The translations under genes were made by a program, and so were the position numbers. The notes under the pieces were generated by a model. The model was not told the DNA's origin and did not search any database. It saw nothing but the letters and a program-made list of their open reading frames with translations. Below are positions 17,150 through 26,074 of a stretch of DNA of 46,641 nucleotides, piece after piece. The stretch covers positions 1 to 46,641 of the forward strand of contig CALHCI010000085.1 in assembly GCA_937931165.1 (NCBI GenBank). The letters run 5' to 3'. Position 1 is the stretch's first letter; every line of letters starts with the position of its first letter. This DNA comes from an uncultured Granulosicoccaceae bacterium (GTDB taxonomy: Bacteria; Pseudomonadota; Gammaproteobacteria; Granulosicoccales; Granulosicoccaceae).

Positions 17150-17617
17150 ATGAATCTGTATTTGAGACTGATCTGGGTATATTTGCGGGCGACTTTTCGA
17201 ACCCGTATAACCAGTGAAAATCTTCACAACGAAGTAACCACCACTATTTATCCGAATGATCTGGATATCAACCTGCACGTCAATAACGGCCGGTATCTAA
17301 CGTTATGTGATCTGGGGCGGATTGATCTTTTTTTAAGATCAGGCCTGGCTAAAGTGATGCTAAAAGAAAAATGGTTTCCTGTGGTAGGCAACGTGACCAT
17401 GACTTTTATCAAGCCGCTCCATGTGTTTAATCGTATTCGTATAGCATCAACCGTTACGCACTGGGATGAAAAGTACTTCTATTCAACCCATACCATCTAT
17501 CGGGGTGATGTGGTGGTGTCTGAGGGAACCTCGAAGTCATTGGTGGTAAGCAGACTGTCGGGGAGGGTGACGCCGGAGGTTGTTATTGAGACGGTAAACA
17601 GGGCGGTGGATAAATAA
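17150..17617 (+). CDS. Hotdog-fold acyl-CoA thioesterase-like protein
   Basis: The 155-residue protein belongs to the 4-hydroxybenzoyl-CoA thioesterase/THEM6-like group. The signature helix region reads YPNDLDINLHVNNGRYLTLCDLGRID, where the aspartate and the HVNNGRYL stretch correspond to the hotdog active-site motif. A short hydrophobic N-terminus (LRLIWVYLRATF) may associate with the membrane, as in relatives. It is divergent from the atypical SDR gene and convergent with the SGNH lipoprotein gene (five bases between stops). It should hydrolyse acyl-CoA or acyl-carrier thioesters; the acyl chain is unknown. Confidence 0.8.
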   Translation: MNLYLRLIWVYLRATFRTRITSENLHNEVTTTIYPNDLDINLHVNNGRYLTLCDLGRIDLFLRSGLAKVMLKEKWFPVVGNVTMTFIKPLHVFNRIRIASTVTHWDEKYFYSTHTIYRGDVVVSEGTSKSLVVSRLSGRVTPEVVIETVNRAVDK

Positions 17618-17622
17618 AGCAG

Positions 17623-18642
17623 TTAGCGAATCATCGTTAAATACTTTGTTGCGTAGCGTCTGCCGAGCTCACGCAGGCCTGCCGCATCAAAATGATATCC
17701 GTCGGTGTGTGTACTGAGATTGTCACTGTTAACGCAACCGGTTGCGCTGTCGCCATCGCTGTTGAGTGCCATTAGCTGTGCATTGACCACTTCAAACACC
17801 GCAGTTTCGCCACAGATAAACGGTTGCTCTGCGCTAAACCAGTTCTGCTGGCGGAAGCTGTTAATGAGACCGTTTAGTTTAACGTGATACTGATGATCAC
17901 CTTCGTCGCTTTCGCCCTGATGCCACAGAATACCGTCGAGTCGGCTCTTTTGTGGGATCTGATTGATCGCGTCCAGCACTTTGCTGTCAATGTGCTTAAA
18001 GAAGTCACCGTGCTGATCCCAGTGAGCAATGCTTTCACCCGGTGCGGAGGCGAGAATAAAACCAACCACCCGGTGGTCGTGGCGACGCGTTACTTCTTTT
18101 GCCATGTGGAAGACAAAGTTATTTGACGGCGTTTCACCCGGATTGCCACGCGGGTACCAGCCGCGATCCCATACCTGGTGGAGATCGGCGGGTTTCCATC
18201 CTTCATCGGTAAAGGCGAAAACACGCTTGTGCGGGTTATCAAGTGTTGCATCGAATGCGGTTTGCAGGCCCAGCGCATTGGATTGTCCGGTTACCAGAAT
18301 CAGGTCTGTGATGTCTGCTGGCGCGTAGGTGCGTTCAGGTTCAGGCACCGGTTCAGGCACCGGTTCCGGTAATGGTTCCGGTTCCGGTTCCGGAACACCG
18401 GCGTCGATCTGAGGCGCGGGCTGGGTGGTTACAGCAGCGGCAGCAGGTGATGCCTCGGCCACCTGAATCTCTACCGTGATGGTCTCTGGTGCTTCATGCG
18501 CTGTTGCATTTGCATCCTGCAAAAGTGGATTGCGCTTCACCGGGTCGCCCGAGATTGAGCCGCCACCACCACAGGCGCTCAAACAGGCGCACAGACCCAG
18601 AGCGAAGAGAATTTCGCTGATTTTTTTCTCAACCAGATACAT
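17623..18642 (-). CDS. SGNH/sialate O-acetylesterase-like lipoprotein
   Basis: The protein has about 339 residues from the ATG at 18640-18642, which opens a compact lipoprotein signal (MYLVEKK, hydrophobic core, lipobox LSAC followed by glycines). An earlier in-frame ATG at 18718-18720 would bury that signal. A linker of Pro-Glu repeats follows (about residues 70-110), as in cell-surface proteins. The esterase domain has LVTGQSNALG (nucleophile Ser), GILWHQGES, and the C-terminal DGYHFDAAG block with the Asp-His pair. All catalytic blocks are present. It probably acts on acetylated glycans at the outer membrane. The gene at 1-884 is its paralog. Confidence 0.87.
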   Translation of the reverse strand: MYLVEKKISEILFALGLCACLSACGGGGSISGDPVKRNPLLQDANATAHEAPETITVEIQVAEASPAAAAVTTQPAPQIDAGVPEPEPEPLPEPVPEPVPEPERTYAPADITDLILVTGQSNALGLQTAFDATLDNPHKRVFAFTDEGWKPADLHQVWDRGWYPRGNPGETPSNNFVFHMAKEVTRRHDHRVVGFILASAPGESIAHWDQHGDFFKHIDSKVLDAINQIPQKSRLDGILWHQGESDEGDHQYHVKLNGLINSFRQQNWFSAEQPFICGETAVFEVVNAQLMALNSDGDSATGCVNSDNLSTHTDGYHFDAAGLRELGRRYATKYLTMIR

Positions 18643-18948
18643 ACTGAACGTGTCCCCGTTCTTGTTATAGCTAGTCATTATGAATAGACGAGAATTCTGA
18701 AAAGTGGGGTGAAACTTCATGAGCGATCTGTAAATCCTCTTTACCGGGTCTCGATCCGCGGTCCGGTTGTCCGGGTGGCTGTTTCGATGAGCCGCCCCCG
18801 GCGCCGCAGATTTCGGTACTAATACCAGCGAAGGCTGGTAACGCCCGCCTCGTTTTGGTCCGTCTTTCAGTCGATACTTTAATCACTGGTGCGACAATGA
18901 CGTTGTCTTGCCGGAAGCAGGACATCAATCGGACAGGGAAGGGCAGCG

Positions 18949-19593
18949 ATGGCGGTTTTATTTGAATTTGTAGGGCACATTCAGTTGCTTGCGCTGTTGG
19001 GTATTGGCTCAGCGTTGCTGAGCACGCTGGCTTTTCTGCCCTACATGCGTGATACCGTGCAGCGCAAAACACAACCGCAGCGCGCTTCATGGCTGATCTG
19101 GTCGGTGCTCGGTTCTATCGCCTTTTTGTCGCAGGTCTATGAAGGCGCAACATCGTCGCTGTGGTTTGTCAGTGTGCAGGTAGCCTGTACGATTATTATT
19201 CTGGCGTTGTCTGTGTGGTTTGGTAAGGGCAGGTTTCTGGCGCAAAGTGACTATTTCATTTTGTTGCTTGCGGCAATCGGGCTGCTATCGTGGTACTTCA
19301 CTGAAACAGCCACTTACGCGCTGGCGATTACCATCAGTATCAGTCTGCTTGGTGGTGTGGCTACGGCTGCCAAAGCCTACAAAGATCCGGACAGTGAAAC
19401 GTTATCAACGTGGGTGTTTTCGTTAATCGCATCTACGCTTGCGATACTGTCGGTAGGAAAAATAGACTGGGTGTTGCTTGCTTATCCGTTGTATCTGTTT
19501 ACGCTTTATTCGATTTTTGTCACGGCTATTTTACTGGGCCGGGCGCGCCGTACAGCGGTACCTGCAATTGATCTGTCTGCCTCGGTGTCGTGA
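18949..19593 (+). CDS. Seven-helix PQ-loop/SemiSWEET-like membrane protein of unknown function
   Basis: The 214-residue protein is almost entirely hydrophobic, with about seven predicted membrane segments. A charged loop RKTQPQRASWLIW carries the Pro-Gln dipeptide and resembles PQ-loop proteins, and a second half-repeat contains KAYKDPDSETLSTWV. The start follows a GGAAGGG site. The N-terminal 200 residues are closely related to the first part of the 460-residue protein at 31081-32463, with long identical segments such as QRASWLIWSVLGSIAF and YALAITISISLLGG. Function is unknown; transport of small solutes would fit the fold. It is divergent from the SGNH lipoprotein gene. Confidence 0.7.
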   Translation: MAVLFEFVGHIQLLALLGIGSALLSTLAFLPYMRDTVQRKTQPQRASWLIWSVLGSIAFLSQVYEGATSSLWFVSVQVACTIIILALSVWFGKGRFLAQSDYFILLLAAIGLLSWYFTETATYALAITISISLLGGVATAAKAYKDPDSETLSTWVFSLIASTLAILSVGKIDWVLLAYPLYLFTLYSIFVTAILLGRARRTAVPAIDLSASVS

Positions 19594-19623
19594 CTGGTTG
19601 CGTCGGACTTTCGGTTAAGGCTG

Positions 19624-20661
19624 CTAACTCCAGTCCATAATTACTTTACCGGCTTCGCCACTCAGCATGTGTTCGAAGCCGCTCTGAAACTGATCTGCAT
19701 TAATACGATGCGTAATCAGGCCCTGCAGGTCGAGGCCGCTTTGCACCAGGGCAATCATTTTGTACCAGGTTTCGAAAATCTCACGGCCATAGATGCCTTT
19801 GACCTGCAGCATCTTGAAAATAATTTTGTTCCAGTCCACTGCAAACTCGGTGGGAGCAATGCCCAGCAGTGCGATCTTGCCGCCATTGTTCATTTTATCG
19901 ATCATATCGCGCATGGCGGGCGCAGCACCGGACATTTCAAGGCCGACGTCGAATCCTTCATGCATACCCAGAGCATGCATGACATCGTTTAAGTCTTCCT
20001 TTTCTGCATTGACCACATGTTGCACTCCCATCTCTTTTGCAAGGCCAATGCGATAGTCAGAGATATCGGTGATAACTACCTTGCGTGCACCAACACGCTG
20101 GGCGACCAGTGCGCCCATAATGCCGATAGGGCCGGCGCCTGTGACGAGTACATCTTCACCAATCAAATCAAAGCTCAGCGCGGTGTGCACCGCATTGCCA
20201 AACGGGTCGAAGATGGCGGCGATCTCATCCGGAATGTCATCCGGAATAGGGACAACGTTGTCCTGCGGTAACACCAGATATTCGGCAAATGCCCCGGGGC
20301 GATTGACACCGACCCCCAGTGTGTTGCGACATAAATGACCGCGGCCGGCTCGGCAGTTACGACACGTGCCGCAGACCACATGGCCTTCACCGGATACGCG
20401 CTGACCACAGCTGAATTTTTTTACGGCCTCTCCGGTAGTCACTATTTCACCGCAAAACTCATGACCCACTACCATCGGTGTCGGTACCGTTTTAGCTGAC
20501 CATTCATCCCAGTTCCAAATATGAACATCGGTGCCGCAGATAGCGGTTTTTCGCACCTTGATCAGTACTTCATCTGCCGCAGGTGTCGGGACCGGCACCT
20601 GTTGCATAGTCAGTCCGGCTGCCGGTTTTGCTTTTACCAGTGCTGTCATTGCAGGTGCCAT
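19624..20661 (-). CDS. tdh: L-threonine 3-dehydrogenase
   Basis: The 345-residue zinc alcohol dehydrogenase-type enzyme oxidises threonine to 2-amino-3-ketobutyrate with NAD+. It has the catalytic zinc site ([14 protein letters not shown] and GHEFCGE), the four-cysteine structural zinc loop [15 protein letters not shown], and a [14 protein letters not shown] nucleotide-binding motif. Its ATG overlaps the kbl stop codon (TAATG at 20659-20663), which indicates translational coupling. Homologs start at the second methionine, 12 bases later, which would also be acceptable. With kbl it converts threonine to glycine and acetyl-CoA. Confidence 0.95.
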   Translation of the reverse strand: MAPAMTALVKAKPAAGLTMQQVPVPTPAADEVLIKVRKTAICGTDVHIWNWDEWSAKTVPTPMVVGHEFCGEIVTTGEAVKKFSCGQRVSGEGHVVCGTCRNCRAGRGHLCRNTLGVGVNRPGAFAEYLVLPQDNVVPIPDDIPDEIAAIFDPFGNAVHTALSFDLIGEDVLVTGAGPIGIMGALVAQRVGARKVVITDISDYRIGLAKEMGVQHVVNAEKEDLNDVMHALGMHEGFDVGLEMSGAAPAMRDMIDKMNNGGKIALLGIAPTEFAVDWNKIIFKMLQVKGIYGREIFETWYKMIALVQSGLDLQGLITHRINADQFQSGFEHMLSGEAGKVIMDWS

Positions 20662-21848
20662 TAAATCAGCTCCATTGATTTGCCCACATCGATAAATGCA
20701 TCGATGGCCTGATCCAGCTCACTTTGGCTGTGCGCTGCAGACATTTGTGTACGAATACGATCTTTGCCTTTGGGTACCACCGGAAAGCTGAAAGGGGCGA
20801 CATACACGCCGCGGGTGTCGAGCTCGTGCGCCATGGTCTGTGCGAGCTTGGGATCACCCAGCATGACCGGAATAATCGGATGTTCCCCCGGTAACAGAGT
20901 AAAGCCTGCCTGGGTCATGTGGTCTCTGAAGTAGCCCGCGTTGTGCATCAGGCGTTGACGTCTTTCATTGGAGGCTTCGAGCATATCGAGTACAACAATA
21001 GAAGTGGCGGCAATGACCGGTGCCAGTGTGTTGGAAAACAAATACGGCCGTGAGCGCTGCCTGAGCCAGTCAATCACTTCTTTCTTACCGCTGGTGTAAC
21101 CGCCCGAAGCGCCGCCGAGTGCCTTGCCAAGGGTGCCGGTGATGATGTCAATGCGATCCATTACGTTGCAGTGCTCATGGGTGCCGCGACCACTATTACC
21201 CATAAAGCCGACGGCGTGGCTGTCATCGACCATTACCATAGCGCCGTACTGTTCTGCCAGATCACAGATGTCATTGAGTTTTGCAATGTATCCGTCCATT
21301 GAAAATATGCCGTCGGTCGCAATGAGTGTAAAGCGACAGTCTGCGGCGTCTTTCAGGCAGTCTTCAAGCGCGTTCATATCGCTGTTGTTGTAGCGCAGTC
21401 TTTTAGCCTTGCATAACCGTACCCCGTCAATAATGGAAGCATGATTTAACGCATCCGAAATAATAGCGTCCTGATCGGTCAGGATGGTTTCGAATAACCC
21501 GGCATTGGCATCAAAACAACTTGAATACAGAATGGTGTCTTCCATACCAAGGAATGTTGACAATCTGGACTCGAGAACTTTGTGCGGTGTTTGTGTGCCG
21601 CAAATAAAACGCACCGAAGACATACCGTAGCCGTAGCTGTTAAGTGCTTCGCGCCCGGCCTCAATCAGGTCCGGGTGATCGGACAGGCCCAGATAGTTAT
21701 TCGCGCACAGATTGATCACTGAACGACCCGACTCAAGTGAGACTGTGCCCGCCTGTTTTGAATTAATGATGCGCTCGGACTTGTAGAGCCCGGCGGTTTT
21801 TAATTCGTCGAGCTCTGTTTGCAGGTGATCATAGAGTGACTGCGGCAT
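20661..21848 (-). CDS. kbl: Glycine C-acetyltransferase (2-amino-3-ketobutyrate CoA ligase)
   Basis: The 395-residue PLP enzyme of the alpha-oxoamine synthase family cleaves 2-amino-3-ketobutyrate with CoA to glycine and acetyl-CoA. Visible features are [16 protein letters not shown], the histidine-containing [10 protein letters not shown] loop and the PLP lysine in [15 protein letters not shown]. The start is supported by a GGAG ribosome binding site. It is the first gene of the kbl-tdh operon and lies downstream, on the same strand, of the mttB-FAD/GcvT pair, separated by about 127 bases with a palindrome. The glycine it makes would join the one-carbon pathway suggested by its neighbours. 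Confidence 0.95.
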   Translation of the reverse strand: MPQSLYDHLQTELDELKTAGLYKSERIINSKQAGTVSLESGRSVINLCANNYLGLSDHPDLIEAGREALNSYGYGMSSVRFICGTQTPHKVLESRLSTFLGMEDTILYSSCFDANAGLFETILTDQDAIISDALNHASIIDGVRLCKAKRLRYNNSDMNALEDCLKDAADCRFTLIATDGIFSMDGYIAKLNDICDLAEQYGAMVMVDDSHAVGFMGNSGRGTHEHCNVMDRIDIITGTLGKALGGASGGYTSGKKEVIDWLRQRSRPYLFSNTLAPVIAATSIVVLDMLEASNERRQRLMHNAGYFRDHMTQAGFTLLPGEHPIIPVMLGDPKLAQTMAHELDTRGVYVAPFSFPVVPKGKDRIRTQMSAAHSQSELDQAIDAFIDVGKSMELI

Positions 21849-21927
21849 GCGTGCTCCGATCGGGTTGATTAGAGTGGTCTTGTTGGGGGAGTATAGTCGT
21901 GGTTTTTTGTTTTAATTGACAGAAGTG

Positions 21928-21959
21928 GCAGGGTGGATACGCTCCGCTTATCCACCTGC
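21928..21959. repeat. REP-like palindrome
   Basis: Arms around GTGGATA and TATCCAC with flanking GCAG and CTGC form a hairpin around a CGCTCCGC loop, between kbl and the FAD/GcvT gene. The sequence resembles the GTGGAT-type extragenic palindromes found in many copies in gammaproteobacteria. No T-run follows on the minus strand, so it is not a plain terminator. I saw only one such copy in the window. Confidence 0.5.
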
Positions 21960-21975
21960 GGTTGCAAAAAAATCC

Positions 21976-24414
21976 CTAGCCGCGCATCTTGCTGCCAGTT
22001 GGATCATAAAGCGGTTCACCCTGTACCGTCGCGGGATAAAACTCCCCGAGTATTTCAACGTCCAGCACGCTGCCGGCGGCAGCATGAGCCGTTTCAACAT
22101 AACCCATCGCCATTGACTTACCTACATGATGGGCATAACCACCGGAAGAAACGTAACCCACTGCATTGCCATCTTTAAGAATTGCTTCATCCAGTGTTAC
22201 ATCAATGGGTGTGTCGATGGTTAATGTCACCAGCTTTCTGGCAACACCTTCCTCTTTAACTTTAAGCGTTTCCTGCTTGCCGACAAACTCTTTATTCCAG
22301 TTGATAAAACCATCCATACCGGCTTCAATCGCATTAAAGTCAGGACGGAATTCAAGTCCCCAGGCACCCCAGCCTTTTTCAAGACGCAGGCTCATGAGTG
22401 CGCGGTTGCCATACCAGCAGTAGCCGAGATCAGCGCCGGCTTCTTCAATTGCTTCGGCCAGTCGGATCAGGTATTGCGGCCGGCAATAGATTTCAAAGCC
22501 CAGTTCGCCTGAGAAACTGATGCGATGTAATACTACCGGGACGCCGCCAACATAGGTCTGTCTGGTATCGCGGAAGTTCAGCGCGCTAATTTCGTCACGC
22601 GAAATGCGTGACAGTAATTCCCGTGATTGCGGGCCGGACAACGCAATGCCATGCCATTCACCGGTTTGATTTTCGTGTGTGACGTTTGCCGGCAGCGTGC
22701 GCGCAAACCAGCGGCTGTGCGCGTCCTGCATAGCCCCGGAGCCAAACAACATAAAATGTTCTTCGTCATAACAGGCAACCGTCAGGTCGCCATACAAGCG
22801 GCCTTTTTCGGTGATCATTGGTGTCAGTGCAATGCGGCCGGGCTGAGGGATGTGGCCTGCCATGGTGTTGTTTAGCCAGGCGCGTGCGCCGGGGCCTTTT
22901 ATCACGTGTTTGGCAAAGTTTGCGATTTCAATGCCTGCGACACCTTCGCGTACTGCTTTTACTTCACGCGCTACGTAGTCGTGTGAACGGTTTCGTTCGA
23001 AGGTGGGGTCTTCATGTGCGTCTTCGGGGTTATCTGCAAACCATAGCGCATGTTCAAGCCCAAACGCCTGACCCATACGTGCACCTTTGTTTATTAATCT
23101 GTCGTATAGCGCTGTGGTTTGCTGGCGCCGTCCTTTGGGCAGTGTTTCATTGGGAAAAGTCATTACAAACCGGCGTTCATAGTTTTCACATGATTTTACT
23201 GTGCCCCAGTCCGGTGACGCCCAGTTGCCAAAGCGTGCAACATCCATTGCCCATACATCTATAGAGGGCTCGCCGTCTATCATCCATTCGGCCATGGTTA
23301 AGCCAACCCCTCCACCTTGACAAAAGCCCGCCATCACACCAACGGCACACCAGTAATTGTGCATGCCGGGTACCGGGCCGATCATCGGGTTACCATCGGG
23401 ACCAAAGGTAAACGGTCCGTTAATCGTTTGTCGTATACCGGCATCGGCAAGGGCGGGTATGCGATCAAATGCCAGCTCCAGTCTGTCGGCAATGTTTTCA
23501 AGGTTCGGGTTTAACAACTCATGGCCAAAGTCCATGGGTGTGCCATCGACTCGCCATGGTGTGCCGACCGGTTCATAGGTGCCAAGCAGTAAGCCATCCC
23601 GCTCCTGTCGGAAGTAGATGTTTGCGTTGTAGTCAATGCCGCACGGCAGGCGTGATCCGAAGTTTTTAATTTCATCGATGGTTTCGGTGAGCAGATAGTG
23701 ATGTTCCATGGGTTGTACCGGCAGATTCATACCGGCCATGTGTCCGACTTCCCGCGCCCACAAACCGCCGCAGTTCACTATATGTTCGGCGTTAATGACG
23801 CCGTTACTGGTCGTCACATCCCATGTGCCGTCAGCGCGCTGGGTGGTGGCAGTGACCGGGGTGTGGGTAAAGTACTGACCGCCATAGTGTCTGGCTGCTT
23901 TGGCAAACGCGTAGGTGGTGCCAGAAGGGTCAAGATCGCCGTCCTGATCATCCCAAAGTGCGGCAAGGTAGTGTTTCGGGTCGATCAGCGGGTGACGCTC
24001 GGCCACTTCTTTAGGTGATATCCACTCTTGTTCAAGACCCATGTAGCGCGCCTTTGAACGTTCTCTTTTCAGGTAGTCATACCAGGTTTTATTGGACGCG
24101 AGATAAAATCCACCGGTCAGATGCAGGCCGATGTCCTGACCCGAGAGTTCTTCAATTTCTTTGTATAGACCGATGGTATAGCTTTGCAGTCGGGAGATGT
24201 TGGGGTCTGAGCTGATGGTGTGAATCTGACCTGCAGCATGCCAGCTGGAACCGGAGGTTAACTCGTCGCGTTCCAGTAACACGGTGTCTTTCCAGCCGAA
24301 CTTGGCCAGATGAAAAAGGATAGAGCAACCGACTACACCACCCCCGATAATAACCACCTTTGCATGACTGGGCAGCGCTGCCCTGGTGGCACCTTCTTTT
24401 ACAAACTCCGGCAT
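21976..24414 (-). CDS. FAD-dependent dehydrogenase fused to a GcvT-like domain (dimethylglycine/sarcosine dehydrogenase-like), mttB-linked
   Basis: The protein has about 812 residues from the ATG at 24412-24414, which follows an AGGAGA ribosome binding site. It has the FAD Rossmann motif VVIIGGGVVGCSILFHL, then TSGSSWHAAGQIH with the histidine expected to bind FAD covalently, the FAO linker, and a GcvT-like half (SFSGELGFEIYC, LRLEKGWGAWG, FVGKQETL). Its architecture matches the protein at 5066-7477, but the two differ throughout and likely have different substrates. It begins about 43 bases after mttB and is presumably cotranscribed with it. A demethylase and an oxidative demethylase in series would fit stepwise stripping of a quaternary amine. 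That pathway is inference. Confidence 0.88.
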   Translation of the reverse strand: MPEFVKEGATRAALPSHAKVVIIGGGVVGCSILFHLAKFGWKDTVLLERDELTSGSSWHAAGQIHTISSDPNISRLQSYTIGLYKEIEELSGQDIGLHLTGGFYLASNKTWYDYLKRERSKARYMGLEQEWISPKEVAERHPLIDPKHYLAALWDDQDGDLDPSGTTYAFAKAARHYGGQYFTHTPVTATTQRADGTWDVTTSNGVINAEHIVNCGGLWAREVGHMAGMNLPVQPMEHHYLLTETIDEIKNFGSRLPCGIDYNANIYFRQERDGLLLGTYEPVGTPWRVDGTPMDFGHELLNPNLENIADRLELAFDRIPALADAGIRQTINGPFTFGPDGNPMIGPVPGMHNYWCAVGVMAGFCQGGGVGLTMAEWMIDGEPSIDVWAMDVARFGNWASPDWGTVKSCENYERRFVMTFPNETLPKGRRQQTTALYDRLINKGARMGQAFGLEHALWFADNPEDAHEDPTFERNRSHDYVAREVKAVREGVAGIEIANFAKHVIKGPGARAWLNNTMAGHIPQPGRIALTPMITEKGRLYGDLTVACYDEEHFMLFGSGAMQDAHSRWFARTLPANVTHENQTGEWHGIALSGPQSRELLSRISRDEISALNFRDTRQTYVGGVPVVLHRISFSGELGFEIYCRPQYLIRLAEAIEEAGADLGYCWYGNRALMSLRLEKGWGAWGLEFRPDFNAIEAGMDGFINWNKEFVGKQETLKVKEEGVARKLVTLTIDTPIDVTLDEAILKDGNAVGYVSSGGYAHHVGKSMAMGYVETAHAAAGSVLDVEILGEFYPATVQGEPLYDPTGSKMRG

Positions 24415-24457
24415 GACATGTCTCCTGAATTGATCACTGATTTTGAATGTCTGGTGT

Positions 24458-25978
24458 CTAGTACCAGGCATCCGGTATTTCAGATTTACGTTTTTCAACG
24501 TAGGCTGTTAAGGCTTCCTTTGTCGCTGCATCCATAGCCGGTTGCTCGTAGGCATCGAGCATACTGTTCCATTTGTCGTAAGCCCGTTGTCTCATATCTT
24601 TGCTGCCTTTTTCCTCCCAGCTCTCAACGTTTTCACTGTCGCTTAATGTCGCCTCATAGAATGCAGTCTGGTAGTGACGCATGGTGTGTGCGGAGCCAAG
24701 GAAGTGTCCGCCCGGTTCGGTTTCGCGATAGGCATCTCTGGCAAACTGATCTTCACTGAGGTCGAGACCGTTAAGTACTTTCTGATAACTACCGAGCCGG
24801 TCTGCATCCATCACCAGTTTTTCAAAGCCGGTTGCCAGTCCGCCTTCAAGCCAGCCGGCGGCATGCAGCGTATAGTTGGAACCGGCCAGTGCGGTTGAAT
24901 GCATTGAGTCAGCGCTTTCGTAGGCCGCCTGCGCATCTTCCACTTTAGAAGCGGTTAACGAACCCCCGCAACGCAATGGCAGTTTCAGTCTGCGTGCCAT
25001 TTGTCCGATGACATAGTTAGATAACACGGGCTCCGGCATACCAAATGTCGGCGCGCCTGATTTGAGGCTCATCGATGAAAGAAAGTTGCCCATCACAAAA
25101 GGTGCACCCGGTTTGACCAGTTGCCCGAATGCAACGGTGATCATTACTTCAGCCATCGCCTGTGCCACTGATGCCGCTGTTGACACGGGTCCCATGGCAC
25201 CAGTAAGAATAAACGGTGTAATGACCATCGCCTGACCACGTGACGAATAGACCTGTATGGCTTCAGTCACTACGCGATCAATCAATAGCGGCGAGTTGGT
25301 ATTAACGTTGGCCATAATCACCACGTTGTTATCCATGGTCTCCTTGCCGTGGAGTATCTCTGCCATATCGACGCTGTCTTGCGCGCGGCTCTTTTCAGTG
25401 ATGGCACCCAGGTGTGGTTTGTCGTTTAGCACCATGTGCGCATACACCATATCGAGGTGGCGTTTTGAAACCGGTATGTCGGTGGGCTCTGCGATTACCA
25501 GTCCGCTGTGGTGCAGATTGGGGTGCATGTAAGTGAGCTTTAGCAGTTTTTCAAAGTCTGCAAAGGTGGCATAACGGCGGCCGCCTTCAAGATCGCGTAC
25601 AAACGGCGCACCATAGATGGGGGCAAACACCTGATTGCCATCGCCGATAGTCACGGACCGTTCCGGGTTGCGGGCCAGCTGAGTAAAGTGAGAAGGCGCT
25701 TTTGCGCATTGCTCACGTACCCAGACAGCATCGGCGAATACCTTGTCACCATCCAGTTTTACACCTGCCTGCTGCCAGATTCGCAGTGCTTGCGGATCAT
25801 CGCGGAACGCAAAGCCGATGTTCTCGAGCATCCAGTCAACCTGCTCGTCTATTTTGTCCAGCTGCTCTTCGTTAAGCGGATCAAAGTAAGGCAGTGCCCG
25901 ATTGATGTAAGGGGCAGCCGGAGCATTAGCCTGCGCGTCCTGGCGGGATTTTCTGCCTTTGCGGGTTCGTCTGACCAT
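24458..25978 (-). CDS. mttB: Trimethylamine methyltransferase (MttB) family protein, non-pyrrolysine
   Basis: The protein has about 506 residues of the MttB/COG5598 superfamily. Recognisable stretches include GAPFVRDLEGGRRYATFADFE, PFILTGAMGPVS and LKSGAPTFGMPEP. The reading frame is open throughout, with no in-frame amber codon, so it lacks the pyrrolysine of archaeal trimethylamine enzymes. Characterised non-Pyl relatives move a methyl group from betaines or carnitine to a corrinoid protein, yet no corrinoid protein gene is present in this window. The ATG at 25976-25978 gives the basic N-terminus RRTRKGRKSR; upstream starts add a non-conserved piece. It is divergent from a LysR regulator, 94 bases apart, and is followed by an FAD/GcvT gene. 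Confidence 0.87.
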   Translation of the reverse strand: MVRRTRKGRKSRQDAQANAPAAPYINRALPYFDPLNEEQLDKIDEQVDWMLENIGFAFRDDPQALRIWQQAGVKLDGDKVFADAVWVREQCAKAPSHFTQLARNPERSVTIGDGNQVFAPIYGAPFVRDLEGGRRYATFADFEKLLKLTYMHPNLHHSGLVIAEPTDIPVSKRHLDMVYAHMVLNDKPHLGAITEKSRAQDSVDMAEILHGKETMDNNVVIMANVNTNSPLLIDRVVTEAIQVYSSRGQAMVITPFILTGAMGPVSTAASVAQAMAEVMITVAFGQLVKPGAPFVMGNFLSSMSLKSGAPTFGMPEPVLSNYVIGQMARRLKLPLRCGGSLTASKVEDAQAAYESADSMHSTALAGSNYTLHAAGWLEGGLATGFEKLVMDADRLGSYQKVLNGLDLSEDQFARDAYRETEPGGHFLGSAHTMRHYQTAFYEATLSDSENVESWEEKGSKDMRQRAYDKWNSMLDAYEQPAMDAATKEALTAYVEKRKSEIPDAWY

Positions 25979-26059
25979 TGGATTGCCCGAGTTTATGTGA
26001 TCAGCCGATAGTAGACCTGTAAATACCATTTGTAACCGTTGTAATTATTAATGAGTAGC

Positions 26060-26074
26060 ATAGACTGAGGCTAT
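26060..26074. promoter_or_regulatory. LysR-type operator (T-N11-A box)
   Basis: ATAG-N7-CTAT is a perfect dyad, extended by GC on both sides (GCATAG at 26058-26063 and CTATGC at 26071-26076), and it fits the T-N11-A rule for LysR-type boxes. It lies between divergent mttB and the LysR gene and runs into the LysR start codon at 26073. That position suggests autoregulation together with control of the mttB operon. Confidence 0.6.

Noticed and set aside
24458-25978. Pyrrolysine-containing trimethylamine methyltransferase
   Set aside because: The frame has no internal amber codon and no pyl genes are present, so it is a non-pyrrolysine MttB homolog.
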